From NCBI GenBank assembly GCA_019054805.1, contig JAHQIY010000021.1, positions 682,001 through 746,000 on the forward strand: a stretch of 64,000 bases of DNA, given 5' to 3'. The DNA comes from Brachionus manjavacas. Its lineage: Eukaryota; Rotifera; Eurotatoria; Ploima; Brachionidae. Below the pieces are notes generated by a model. It saw only the letters and a program-made list of their open reading frames with translations, did no database searches and had not been told where the DNA came from. Positions 53,993 to 63,285 of the stretch are shown in pieces. Position 1 is the stretch's first letter. Every line of letters starts with the position of its first letter. Made by a program: the position numbers and the translations under genes.

Positions 53993-54994
53993 ATGACTAA
54001 AAAAACCGTTTTTTCTGGAATTCAACCAACCGCTAATATTCATTTAGGTAACTACTTTGGTGCAATTAAAAATTGGGTAGATTTACAAAACGCCAATACT
54101 TATAATAATATTTACTGCATAGTAGATTTACACGCTATTACGGTTTTTCAAAACCCTGCAATGTTACAAAAACACACACTAGAGCTATTTGCTATGTTAT
54201 TGGCTTGCGGTTTAGATAACAGTAAAAGCTTGTTATTTGTGCAAAGTACCAATCCGCACCATGCAGAACTAGCATGGTTGCTAAACTGCGTTGCCAGAGT
54301 AGGCTGGCTTAACCGAATGACACAATTTAAAGAAAAAGCCGGCGAAAATAAAGAAAAAAGTTCGTTAGGTTTATACGCCTACCCAGTGTTGCAGGCGGCG
54401 GATGTATTGCTATATAATACCCATATTGTGCCTGTAGGTGCAGACCAAAAACAACACATAGAACTAGCCAGAGATATTGCAATTAAATTTAATAAAGACT
54501 ACAATGGTAACTTAGTATTGCCACAGCCTTTAATTAGTAGCAATGCACCTAAAATTAAATCTTTATTAGATGCTAGTAAAAAAATGTCTAAATCAGATGT
54601 AGAGGGCTCTAGAATTAGCTTAACCGATTCGGCAGATGTAGTAGCAAAAAAAATAGCTAAGGCCAAAACCGATTCTGGGGTAATGCCAACTACTTTGCAA
54701 GAACTAGAAAGCAGAGAAGAAATAAATAATTTAATAACCATATATGCATTATGCACTAACCAAACCAAACAACAAGTGGTAGATTTATACTTAGGGCAGG
54801 GTTATGCTAATTTTAAAAAAAATCTTGCAGAAGTTATTATAAACACTATTTTACCTATTAACGCTAAATATGTAGATTTACTTAATAATAAAAACCACTT
54901 ACTTAACCTAATTAACACTGCAGGGCAACAAGCAACCGCACAAAGCCTAGATAATATAAAAAATATTAGACAACAGATTGGTTTTTTGTTATAA
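53993..54994 (+). CDS. trpS: Tryptophanyl-tRNA synthetase
   Basis: Charges tRNA-Trp. Class I motifs: the HIGH equivalent HLGNYFGAIKNW in PTANIHLGNY (near residue 18), ADVLLYNTHIVPVGADQKQH, and KMSKSD near residue 200. 333 residues is normal. Twelve bases after murJ. A promoter for the next gene may lie in the 65-base gap that follows. Confidence 0.96.
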   Translation: MTKKTVFSGIQPTANIHLGNYFGAIKNWVDLQNANTYNNIYCIVDLHAITVFQNPAMLQKHTLELFAMLLACGLDNSKSLLFVQSTNPHHAELAWLLNCVARVGWLNRMTQFKEKAGENKEKSSLGLYAYPVLQAADVLLYNTHIVPVGADQKQHIELARDIAIKFNKDYNGNLVLPQPLISSNAPKIKSLLDASKKMSKSDVEGSRISLTDSADVVAKKIAKAKTDSGVMPTTLQELESREEINNLITIYALCTNQTKQQVVDLYLGQGYANFKKNLAEVIINTILPINAKYVDLLNNKNHLLNLINTAGQQATAQSLDNIKNIRQQIGFLL

Positions 54995-55059
54995 TTCTTA
55001 CAAAGTATGTAGGCTTTGCAGTCTGCTAGTTTTTTTAGCAATATTAAAGGATACTAAAT

Positions 55060-55641
55060 ATGTTTATTAATGTAGAGCAAACTCCTAACCCAAATACACT
55101 GCAATTTGTTGTGCCTAATAATATAGTAGAAGGTACTAACACTTATAGTTTTAACAATACTGGTTCTAAAACTATTTCGCCTTTAGCTAACGAATTATTT
55201 ACTATAGAAGAAGTAACTTCGGTTTTTATACACTCTAATTTTGTTTCGGTTAGTATAAAAAACCCAGACGATTGGGATATTTTAAAGCCTTTAATTATTA
55301 GCCATATTTCGGAGTTTTTATCTGCCAATATACCGGTAATTGAAGAAGGTAAAGAAGAGCACGTTGCACAAGAAACCATAAAGTTTGACCCCAAAGACGT
55401 AGAATTAGTAGAGCAAATTAAAGAATTGTTTGACGAACGCATTAGGCCAGCCGTTGCTATGGATGGTGGCGATATTTTATTGCAAGAATACAAAGACGGC
55501 AAAGTTTATATTAAAATGCATGGTTCTTGTTCTGGTTGCCCTAGCTCTACCATTACTTTAAAAAATGGTATAGAAAATATGTTAAAATTTTATGTGCCAG
55601 ATGTAACCGAAGTTGTAGATGTAGACGCAGAAAATTACTAA
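55060..55641 (+). CDS. NifU-like Fe-S scaffold/carrier (Nfu)
   Basis: 193 residues in two domains: an N-terminal Nfu_N domain (VEQTPNPNTLQFVV; NELFTIEEVTSVFI) and a C-terminal NifU domain with the [4Fe-4S] ligand pair in HGSCSGCPSSTITLKNG. Delivers Fe-S clusters to target enzymes, which here may include MiaB encoded 2 kb downstream. An AAAGGA ribosome site precedes the ATG. Confidence 0.94.
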   Translation: MFINVEQTPNPNTLQFVVPNNIVEGTNTYSFNNTGSKTISPLANELFTIEEVTSVFIHSNFVSVSIKNPDDWDILKPLIISHISEFLSANIPVIEEGKEEHVAQETIKFDPKDVELVEQIKELFDERIRPAVAMDGGDILLQEYKDGKVYIKMHGSCSGCPSSTITLKNGIENMLKFYVPDVTEVVDVDAENY

Positions 55642-55756
55642 TAATTTTTAGCTAAACTTATATTTATTGCGTTTTTAAATAGTTTTTAATATAATTGCGT
55701 TATATTAAAATATGTATAATATTAAATAAAAATTTAAAAAAGTAGGTAAGTTATAA

Positions 55757-56770
55757 GTGTTAAACAAATATTTGTATATTGTGGTTGCTGGGTTTTTAGC
55801 ATTATTTGCGGGTGCGTATTTATTGCTAAACAACAAAACTAGCAACCAATATATAATAAACAATTTTATTGCCAAGCAAGGCTATTCTACCAAAACGCTA
55901 ACTTTATCTGCTACTGCTAATTTAGTAGATATGCTTAATACAGAACTTAGTAAGTTAAATTCTAATTCTGCTATTGCTCCGGTGTTTTTTACTAATTTAC
56001 CTACTAATTTTGCTAGTATAACCAACCCTGCAAATAAGCAAACTTTTATTAACAATATATTGTTGCCGTTAATTGTTAAAGTAGAGCAAAAAACCATTGC
56101 AGATAGACAAACCATGTTAAATTTAGTGGTTAAATTGCTGTATTTTCCGCTTACACAAAACGATATTCAAACCATTAGGCAACTAGCAGACTTTTACGGA
56201 GTTTCTTACTACAATGTAAACCAAGAAGACTACAACAAAATATTAGAAGAACTACTGCTACGTATAGATATAGTGCCAAAATCTTTAGTTTTAGCCTTGG
56301 CTACAGCACAACTAAATACACAATATGCCAAAGAAATTATTAACAACAACGCAGTTTTTAATGCTATTTATTTTAATAATAATTTTGCTAATGTACCTGC
56401 TAACACTTATGCGGGCTCTAAAAATAAAATTAAAAACTTTAACACATTATTAAATGCTGTGCAAGATTTATACATAACTTTAAACACTAGCCCTAAATAT
56501 TTACCCTTTAGGGAACAACGCTTAAAATTAAGGCTTAATTCTAATAATGTTTCTGCAGTGTTAGATACGTACACAGAAATTATTTTAAACAACGAAAACA
56601 GTACTTACACCGAAAACACCTATAATTTAACCGCTAGTAAATTGTTGGGTAGTTTAACTAATAATATAGATTTTGATTTAAAAAGTATAATTAATAACAA
56701 CAAACTTACAACTTACGATACTAAAATAGAATTTAATCAACCACGCCAAATTTTTATAAGGATAAAATAA
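55757..56770 (+). CDS. Bax/glucosaminidase-like membrane protein, catalytic Glu missing
   Basis: 337 residues from a GTG: one N-terminal membrane helix (about 7-24), then a region matching the Bax family: APVFFTNLPTNFASI, FINNILLPLIVKVEQKTIADRQ, RQLADFYGV, and RIDIVPKSLVLALATAQLN. In active Bax/FlgJ-type glucosaminidases this last helix reads VP-x-SL-xLAQAALESGWG; here Gln185 stands at the Glu position and the following GWG is gone. The protein is probably not an active muramidase but may still bind peptidoglycan. Two bases before tsaB. Confidence 0.6.
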   Translation: MLNKYLYIVVAGFLALFAGAYLLLNNKTSNQYIINNFIAKQGYSTKTLTLSATANLVDMLNTELSKLNSNSAIAPVFFTNLPTNFASITNPANKQTFINNILLPLIVKVEQKTIADRQTMLNLVVKLLYFPLTQNDIQTIRQLADFYGVSYYNVNQEDYNKILEELLLRIDIVPKSLVLALATAQLNTQYAKEIINNNAVFNAIYFNNNFANVPANTYAGSKNKIKNFNTLLNAVQDLYITLNTSPKYLPFREQRLKLRLNSNNVSAVLDTYTEIILNNENSTYTENTYNLTASKLLGSLTNNIDFDLKSIINNNKLTTYDTKIEFNQPRQIFIRIK

Positions 56771-56772
56771 TA

Positions 56773-57441
56773 TTGTATACTTTGTTTATTAACACTATTA
56801 ACAATGCTAGCTTAGCGGTATTTAATAACAATAATTTACTATTAAGTGTGCCGTTTAACAACACAGGTAAAACTGGCGATGTAGCTTTGTTGTATTTGCA
56901 AGATTTACAAAATCAATTGCTAAATTATAACCTAACCATAAACAATATTAACAACATAGCTGTTTGTGTTGGCCCAAGCTATTTTACAGCATCTAGAATA
57001 GGCGTAGTAATAGCTAATACAATTGCTAGTTATTTGCAAATTAATAGCATTATAGCCATTAATAGCGTTGGTTTACTGCATTATTATGCTAAAAATTTAG
57101 TAACCAATTACGCCCAATATACTTATACAATTATAGCTATAAATATAGGCAAAACTGGTGCAATAATTGCCGTATTTAGTAACAATGCAACTATTATACA
57201 ACCAACCTATTTGCAAGAAAACCAAATAGCAACCACATTGCACAGCATTTTACAAAACAAGTGTTTAGTTTTAGGTTGCAAAACAGACTTATTTACTAAG
57301 TATAGTAATTGTGATATAATAAGCCATAATGCTTTTACCAATTATAGTTTGTTGGCAAACTATATAAGCAGTAACAATAATTTGTTGCAAAATGTTCCTG
57401 TGGTGCCAAGCTATATAAAAGAAGCAGATATTAACAATTAG
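56773..57441 (+). CDS. tsaB: tRNA threonylcarbamoyladenosine biosynthesis protein TsaB
   Basis: 222 residues from a TTG with AAGGA upstream. The ASKHA-like fold start TLFINTINNASLAVF and VCVGPSYFTASRIGVVIA (the GPGSFTGLRIG motif, altered to GPSYFTASRIG) identify it. It supports TsaD in making t6A37; TsaD is at 9.7 kb. rimI, often next, is absent; miaB follows after 21 bases. The sequence is strongly Asn-rich. Confidence 0.87.
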   Translation: MYTLFINTINNASLAVFNNNNLLLSVPFNNTGKTGDVALLYLQDLQNQLLNYNLTINNINNIAVCVGPSYFTASRIGVVIANTIASYLQINSIIAINSVGLLHYYAKNLVTNYAQYTYTIIAINIGKTGAIIAVFSNNATIIQPTYLQENQIATTLHSILQNKCLVLGCKTDLFTKYSNCDIISHNAFTNYSLLANYISSNNNLLQNVPVVPSYIKEADINN

Positions 57442-57462
57442 CAATTTGTAAAGAATATAACA

Positions 57463-58809
57463 ATGTTACAGCAAAAAAAATACCATATTAAAACATGGGG
57501 ATGCCAAATGAATGTGTATGACTCGCAACGTATTGCAGAGGTTTTACAATCTTTAGGTTATACCCACACTAACGAAGTAAGCGAAAGCGATTTAGTGGTT
57601 TTAAATACTTGCCATATACGCGAAAAAGCTACAGAAAAAGTTTATTCGGATATAGGTAGGTTAAAAATATTAAAAGATAGACGTAATTTAATTGGTAAAA
57701 ACTTAATTATTGCTGTTTCTGGTTGTGTTGCACAGGCAGAAGGCGATGAAATTATGAAGCGGGCTCCGGTGGTAGATTTAGTTTTTGGCCCGCAATCTTG
57801 GCATAAGTTAAAAGATATGTTGTTGGCGGTAGAGCAAAAAAAACGAGTTAGTGAAACCGATTTTTTAGCCGAAGAAAAGTTTGATTATCTACCAGGCGTG
57901 TTTGATAACAACCGAGTGGTAAATAGCAGTGCTTTTGTGGCTATTCAAGAAGGTTGCGATAAGTTTTGTACTTATTGTGTAGTGCCTTATACCAGAGGGG
58001 CAGAATATTCTAGGCCAGTATTACAAGTGCTACAAGAAGTAAAGCAATTGGTTAAAGCAGGTGCAAAAGAAATAACTTTATTAGGGCAAAATGTTAATGC
58101 TTACCACGGTATGTATACCAACAATACCGAATTTACTTTAGGTAAATTAATAAGAGAGCTAGCTAATTTAGATGGTTTAGAACGTATTAGATACACTACA
58201 TCTTACCCTGCAGAAGTAGACGAAGACTTAATTTCTGCCCACCGAGATGTGCCAAAATTAATGCCGTTTTTACATTTACCGTTGCAGTCTGGTTCTAATA
58301 AAATTTTAAAACTAATGAACCGCCGACACACCGTACAACAGTACGAAGACCTAATTAAGCGTTTGTTAGATGCTAACCCTAATTTAGCTTTTTCTTCGGA
58401 CTTTATTGTTGGTTTTCCTACAGAAACCGAAGAAGACTTTGAAGATACTTTAAAAATAGTAGAAAAAGTTGGGTTTATTCAGTCTTATTCGTTTGCTTAT
58501 AGCATTAGGCCTGGTACTCCAGCGGCCACTATGCCTCAGGTAGATGAAGACGTTAAAATACAACGCTTACACATTTTGCAAAACCTACTAGCCAAACAAC
58601 AACGTGCTTTTAACGAGCAATCTGTTGGTAAAACCTTTAAAGTATTGCTAGATAGAGTAGGCAATAAGCCCAATCAATTAGTTGGCAAAAGCGATTACAT
58701 GCAAGCAATTATTGTTAACAACAATATGGCAAAATTAGGCGATATTGTAAATGTTAAAATTAACGAAGGCCACAAAAATAGCCTACAAGGAGAGCTAATT
58801 ATTGGATAA
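57463..58809 (+). CDS. miaB: tRNA-2-methylthio-N6-isopentenyladenosine synthase MiaB
   Basis: Radical-SAM methylthiotransferase. The N-terminal cluster cysteines are in WGCQMNVYDS, NTCHIREKA and SGCVAQ; the radical-SAM motif is CDKFCTYCVVPYTRG (near residue 166); the C-terminal TRAM domain starts near 390. Acts on A37 of tRNAs reading UNN codons, after MiaA. Overlaps phoH by eight bases. Confidence 0.97.
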   Translation: MLQQKKYHIKTWGCQMNVYDSQRIAEVLQSLGYTHTNEVSESDLVVLNTCHIREKATEKVYSDIGRLKILKDRRNLIGKNLIIAVSGCVAQAEGDEIMKRAPVVDLVFGPQSWHKLKDMLLAVEQKKRVSETDFLAEEKFDYLPGVFDNNRVVNSSAFVAIQEGCDKFCTYCVVPYTRGAEYSRPVLQVLQEVKQLVKAGAKEITLLGQNVNAYHGMYTNNTEFTLGKLIRELANLDGLERIRYTTSYPAEVDEDLISAHRDVPKLMPFLHLPLQSGSNKILKLMNRRHTVQQYEDLIKRLLDANPNLAFSSDFIVGFPTETEEDFEDTLKIVEKVGFIQSYSFAYSIRPGTPAATMPQVDEDVKIQRLHILQNLLAKQQRAFNEQSVGKTFKVLLDRVGNKPNQLVGKSDYMQAIIVNNNMAKLGDIVNVKINEGHKNSLQGELIIG

Positions 58810-59773
58810 CTCTTCTGTAAATTTTAAATATACAGTTAACGTTAATTATAGTAATAACTTGTTGTCTTTGTTTTTGTTGCAAAATTTACAGCAAAATTTA
58901 AATTTGTTAGAACAACACTTTAAAGTAGTTATTTACAACAAAGGTAACAACTACAAAATACAAGGTAATGCTAAAAAATCTATTGCAGAAGTGCAAAAAG
59001 TGTTAAACACTTTAAATAGTTATTTAAATAATAATAATTATACTACTGCTAATTTATTAAATAACTTTTTAAATACGCCCTTTGCTAACCAAAGTGTTAA
59101 TGCCAACAATACCGCCAGTAATACCATAAAAACTAAACGCAAAACCATTGTATTAAAAAATGCTAAGCAAATTAAATATTGCAACGCTATAGATACCAAA
59201 GATGTTGTATTTGCCACAGGCCCTGCCGGTGGTGGCAAAACATACTTAGCGGTAGCCAAGGCGGTAGAGTTTTGGTTGCAAGGTAAAATAGAAAAAATTA
59301 TAGTTTCTAGACCCATAGTAGAAGCAGGCGAATCGCTAGGCTTTTTACCCGGAGATATGCACGAAAAAGTAGACCCATATTTAACCCCAATTAAAGATGC
59401 TTTGCGTGATATGTTGCCACCAGAAATTATTGCAGAAATGCAACGCAATAATACCTTTGAAGTTGCCCCCATTGCTTTTATGCGGGGCAGAACCTTTGCC
59501 AATAGCTTTGTAATTTTAGACGAAGCCCAAAATGCTAGCATTATTCAGTTAAAAATGTTGTTAACCAGACTAGGTGAAAATAGCAAGTTGGTAATTAACG
59601 GAGATTTATCGCAAGTGGATTTAACCGCTAAAAACCCAAGTGGTTTAAGCGTGTGTATTGATATTGTAAAGCACATTAACCAAATTGCCTTAATAGAGTT
59701 TACGGCACAAGATATTGTGCGTTCTGCTTTAGTACAAAGCATAGTTAATGCTTTTAGTAAACACGGTGTTTAG
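58802..59773 (+). CDS. ybeZ: PhoH-like ATPase (YbeZ type)
   Basis: 323 residues from a TTG with a strong AGGAG ribosome site inside the end of miaB. A KH-like N-terminal part with Asn-rich linker (to about 110) precedes the ATPase: Walker A TGPAGGGKTYLA (near residue 140), VSRPIVEAGESLGFLPGD, and Walker B FVILDEAQNAS. In bacteria it pairs with YbeY, encoded next, in ribosomal RNA maturation. Confidence 0.94.
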   Translation: MDNSSVNFKYTVNVNYSNNLLSLFLLQNLQQNLNLLEQHFKVVIYNKGNNYKIQGNAKKSIAEVQKVLNTLNSYLNNNNYTTANLLNNFLNTPFANQSVNANNTASNTIKTKRKTIVLKNAKQIKYCNAIDTKDVVFATGPAGGGKTYLAVAKAVEFWLQGKIEKIIVSRPIVEAGESLGFLPGDMHEKVDPYLTPIKDALRDMLPPEIIAEMQRNNTFEVAPIAFMRGRTFANSFVILDEAQNASIIQLKMLLTRLGENSKLVINGDLSQVDLTAKNPSGLSVCIDIVKHINQIALIEFTAQDIVRSALVQSIVNAFSKHGV

Positions 59774-59776
59774 CAA

Positions 59777-60310
59777 ATGGTTGCATGTAATTTAACTATT
59801 AAAGGCGTACAAACTAATTATACCGTCAAAGAACTTAATGGTATAAAACAATATTTGCAAAACATTAACCACACTGTTTTTAACCATATTAATAACCATG
59901 TTAAGTTTATTAACAATAAGCATAACTATTTTGTTTTTTTGCTTTTAACTAACAATACAAATATGGTAAAATACAATTACCAATTACAAGGAATAAAAAA
60001 AGCTACTAACGTGTTATCTTTACAACTATATAACCAACAAAGTTTACGTAGTAAGCAGTTGCCTGCTAATGTATATTTGGGCGATATATATATTTGTTTA
60101 AATACCACTATGGCAGAAAGCAAACAATATAATGTTAGCTTTAATAACCATTTAGCTAGGCTTTATATTCATGGTTTACTGCACTTAATGGGCTTTGTGC
60201 ATAATACAAACGCCAGTGCAAAAAAAATGTATGCAACAGAAAACACACTGTTGCAAACCTGTGTTAATAACAACCTAACCGGCTTGGTTGGTAATTATTG
60301 GCAAAATTAA
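59777..60310 (+). CDS. ybeY: Endoribonuclease YbeY
   Basis: Zinc-dependent RNase for rRNA processing and ribosome quality control. The zinc triad HGLLHLMGFVH is near residue 131: all three His are kept, but the usual Asp before the third His is Val. The upstream NVLSLQL segment and the YLGDIYIC strand fit the family. 177 residues, Asn-rich. Between ybeZ and corC as in most proteobacteria. Confidence 0.93.
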   Translation: MVACNLTIKGVQTNYTVKELNGIKQYLQNINHTVFNHINNHVKFINNKHNYFVFLLLTNNTNMVKYNYQLQGIKKATNVLSLQLYNQQSLRSKQLPANVYLGDIYICLNTTMAESKQYNVSFNNHLARLYIHGLLHLMGFVHNTNASAKKMYATENTLLQTCVNNNLTGLVGNYWQN

Positions 60311-60333
60311 TTTATTAATAATTTAGGATGTAA

Positions 60334-61227
60334 ATGTCTAATTCGGATTATCCCAGTAGTATAACTAACAATAATAATACTAAAAGCAAAAATAAAAGTT
60401 TTTCGGGGTGGGGCTTTTTAAAAAAGTTTATTAAATCTAACAGTAACAATGCTAACGGCTCTAATGTTAATTACTTAAACGCCAGTAGCAACGCCACCGA
60501 AAATGCCGATACATCCGAGCAATATTTATTTAACAATATTTTAGCGTTACGCCACAAAAAAGCACGAGACATAATGACAGCAAGGGCAAATATTTTAGCC
60601 TTTGCTAATTCTACCCCTGTAAACGATATTGTTGTACAAAGCCAAGTTAAGGGGTATTCTAGATTACCAATTTACAGTGGCAATTTAGATAACATTGTAG
60701 GCTTTATACATATTAAAGATTTAATTTTTAGCAATAAAGAAAATACCGTATTTAATATTAATAAAATTTTACGTAAAGTTATTTTTATTTCGCCTTATAT
60801 GCGGGTTTTAGATTTACTATACGAAATGCGTATGCAAAAATGCCAATTAGCAATTGTTGTAGACGAGTTTGGCGGGGTTGATGGTTTGGTTTCGTTAGAA
60901 GACGTTATGGAAGAAATTGTAGGTGATATTACAGATGAGCACGATGCTAAGCCAGAAATTTTAATTCGTAAAGTTTCTGAAACTACTTTAGAGGTAGAGT
61001 CTACCGCATTAATAGAAGAAATAGAAAAATATATTGGTGTTTTTGCACTAGAAGAAGAAAAAGAAGAGTTTGATACCATTGGTGGCTTAATAGTTTCTTT
61101 AACTGGTTATATACCTTCGGTTAATCAAGTTATTAACCACAGCAGTGGGCTAGAGTTTAAAGTATTAAACGCAGATGCAATTAAATTAAAAAAAGTGTTA
61201 ATTAATTATGAAAAACTTAATAAATAA
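60334..61227 (+). CDS. corC: CorC/HlyC-type CBS-domain protein
   Basis: 297 residues without membrane helices: a polar Asn/Ser-rich N-terminus, the ALRHKKARDIMTARANILAF start of the CBS pair (about 66-205) with VDGLVSLEDVMEEIVGDI, and a C-terminal CorC_HlyC domain (about 220-297; TIGGLIVSLTGYIPS). Thought to sense adenosine nucleotides and affect Mg/Co homeostasis. The old name hemolysin is not supported by evidence of lysis. Overlaps lnt by 20 bases. Confidence 0.92.
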   Translation: MSNSDYPSSITNNNNTKSKNKSFSGWGFLKKFIKSNSNNANGSNVNYLNASSNATENADTSEQYLFNNILALRHKKARDIMTARANILAFANSTPVNDIVVQSQVKGYSRLPIYSGNLDNIVGFIHIKDLIFSNKENTVFNINKILRKVIFISPYMRVLDLLYEMRMQKCQLAIVVDEFGGVDGLVSLEDVMEEIVGDITDEHDAKPEILIRKVSETTLEVESTALIEEIEKYIGVFALEEEKEEFDTIGGLIVSLTGYIPSVNQVINHSSGLEFKVLNADAIKLKKVLINYEKLNK

Positions 61228-62629
61228 AATTTTACTAATTTTACAAAACAACAAAATAGCAACCAGTTTTGGCTTAGGGGCTTTATATGTATTGGCTTTT
61301 GCTCCGTTTTATTGGTTTGTGTTAGGCTTTGCTTGTATGTTTGGCTTAATTATTTTGGTTAAAAACGCTAATAGTGTTAAACAAGCAATAATAATATTAT
61401 TTGCTTTTAATTTAGCCGTGGGTTTGTTTAATTTTTATTGGATATTTTTTTCTGTTAACCATATAATGCAAAACGCTGTACTTTCTTTGTTGTTATGGTT
61501 GGGCTTTATATTGCTATATTTTGTGTTTTTTGTTCCTTTATTATTGGTTAAAACTAATAAACCTTATAACTTATTGTTTGTTTTTAAAGTGTTTGGGGCT
61601 CTTTTAATTATTGAATACCTAAAACTACACTGGATGAACGGCTTTGCTTGGTTAATAATGCCGGCAATGTATAATAATTTGCTAATTAGCCAACTAAACT
61701 ATATGTTTGGGGTGTTTGGCTTTACCGTTTTAAATATTGCTATATTGTCTGCTTTATTTGTGTTTAAAATAAAAAATATGCAAATATTTAATAAAATATT
61801 GTTGTTTAGCCCGCCTGTTTTAATGTTGTTAATATTATTATTATTTAGCGTTTTGCGTTTTAATAATATTGGTTTTGTAACAACTAAAAATCAACAACAT
61901 AATATTAGGGTAGTTAATACTAATATTCCACAACAGCAAAAGTTTTCTGCTAGTTTAATAGAGCAACAATTTTATAGCATTACCAATAAAGCCTTTAGCA
62001 ACATTAACGCTAATAATCTACCAGAATATATTATTTTTCCGGAGGTAGTGTTTGGCTTTATGCTAGAAGACAACCCTAGTTTATTTAATTATTTTTTGCA
62101 AAAAATTCCGCAACAATCTACTGTTATATTAGGGGTGTTGCGTAAACAAAACCAACAATATTATAATTCTATTTATATAATTAACGGCAAAACTAAAAAA
62201 ATAGATTACATTTACGATAAACAAAACCTAGTACCATTTGGCGAGTACATACCCTTTAACCAATATTTACCGTTTTTAAATAACTTAGGTTTTGCTAGCT
62301 TAAGCAAGGGTAATTTTAGCAATATTACTACGGTTAACAAGGTTAAATTAGGTTTAAGTATTTGTTTTGAAGCAATATTTAGCAACAAAAATTTTACCAC
62401 TAAAAATATAGATATGCTAATAAACATTAGCAACGAAGCTTGGTTTAATTTTTCTAAAGAATTACCGCAATATAACAAACTATTACAAATGCGTGCTATA
62501 GAAGGCAATATACCCGTTATAAAAGCCACTAATTTAGGCGAATTTGTGGTTTTTAACGCCAATGGTAAGCCCATAATAATTAAGCAAATAGATAACCTAG
62601 ATTACCACGATTTTACCATTAAGTATTAA
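61208..62629 (+). CDS. lnt: Apolipoprotein N-acyltransferase
   Basis: 473 residues: six or seven N-terminal membrane helices (FALGALYVLAFAPFYWF-like start) and a periplasmic nitrilase domain with catalytic Glu (IIFPEVVFGF), Lys region DKQNLVPFGEYIPF and Cys (GLSICFEAIF). Adds the third acyl chain to lipoproteins in the inner membrane. Several lipoprotein and outer-membrane genes lie in the same window. Confidence 0.95.
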   Translation: MKNLINKILLILQNNKIATSFGLGALYVLAFAPFYWFVLGFACMFGLIILVKNANSVKQAIIILFAFNLAVGLFNFYWIFFSVNHIMQNAVLSLLLWLGFILLYFVFFVPLLLVKTNKPYNLLFVFKVFGALLIIEYLKLHWMNGFAWLIMPAMYNNLLISQLNYMFGVFGFTVLNIAILSALFVFKIKNMQIFNKILLFSPPVLMLLILLLFSVLRFNNIGFVTTKNQQHNIRVVNTNIPQQQKFSASLIEQQFYSITNKAFSNINANNLPEYIIFPEVVFGFMLEDNPSLFNYFLQKIPQQSTVILGVLRKQNQQYYNSIYIINGKTKKIDYIYDKQNLVPFGEYIPFNQYLPFLNNLGFASLSKGNFSNITTVNKVKLGLSICFEAIFSNKNFTTKNIDMLINISNEAWFNFSKELPQYNKLLQMRAIEGNIPVIKATNLGEFVVFNANGKPIIIKQIDNLDYHDFTIKY

Positions 62630-62710
62630 ATTTATAGACTTTTTAAAATTTTATGCTATTATATTAGATAACTATAAGTTGATTATAAAAAATAAAAAAA
62701 GTGGTTTAAA

Positions 62711-63178
62711 ATGGTTAATAGTAATGTACCTGCAGGGGAAAACCCTGTAGAAAATGACGCTACCGTAAAAGTAGCCCCAAAAGTATCTAATAAGTCTGTG
62801 CAAGAAGTAGACATATACGCTGGTAAACAGCTACGCATACTAAGAAAAAAAAGCGGTGTAAGCCAAAAAAGCTTAGCAGAATTAACTGGAACAACTTTTC
62901 AGCAAATACAAAAATACGAAAAAGGTATTAACCGTATGAGCCTAAGTAGAATCTATTTATTTTGTAAAGTTTTTGGTTGCCAACCTGCATATTTCTTTTT
63001 TGATAATGTTTGCAAAAACAACAACTCTAAGTCTACATCAAGTATTACAAATTATATGTTATCAGACAATCTTAATAACGATGACGATTTAATGGATATT
63101 GTAAATTTATGTAAAAAAATTACACAGCCAGATAGAGTAAAGCTTGCAAAGCAATTGCTAAAGTCTCTTGCAAAATAA
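62711..63178 (+). CDS. XRE-family HTH regulator
   Basis: 155 residues: a flexible start, a Cro/C1-type HTH (about residues 38-92; GKQLRILRKKSGVSQKSLAELTG, then FQQIQKYEKGINRMSLSRIY) and a C-terminal helical part (LMDIVNLCKKI to the end). This is the conserved alphaproteobacterial gene between lnt and metK. Its targets are unknown; the neighbouring metK is an obvious candidate. Own promoter region of 81 bases upstream. Confidence 0.9.
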   Translation: MVNSNVPAGENPVENDATVKVAPKVSNKSVQEVDIYAGKQLRILRKKSGVSQKSLAELTGTTFQQIQKYEKGINRMSLSRIYLFCKVFGCQPAYFFFDNVCKNNNSKSTSSITNYMLSDNLNNDDDLMDIVNLCKKITQPDRVKLAKQLLKSLAK

Positions 63179-63223
63179 TCAATAATCGTATATAATTATT
63201 TAATTTTTGTTATATTATTTTTG

Positions 63224-63258
63224 TTGCCCCTTGTTTTAAGTTTTTTCTTTAGGGGCAA
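63224..63258 (+). promoter_or_regulatory. Hairpin in the metK leader, possible regulatory element
   Basis: TTGCCCCT (63224-63231) pairs perfectly with AGGGGCAA (63251-63258) around a 19-base pyrimidine-rich loop. It is not followed by a T-run, so it is not a normal terminator for the upstream regulator gene. The loop stretch TTTTTTC (63241-63247) is complementary to GAAAAAA at 63288-63294, right at the metK start, which would make an H-type pseudoknot over the start codon. No known SAM-riboswitch consensus is recognisable, so function is inferred only. Confidence 0.45.
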
Positions 63259-63285
63259 ATTATTAATTACGTGGGAGTTATTACC

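Noticed and set aside
60334..61227. CorC/HlyC protein as a haemolysin
   Set aside because: The CBS plus CorC_HlyC architecture without membrane or secretion features fits a cytosolic ion-homeostasis protein; the toxin name is historical.
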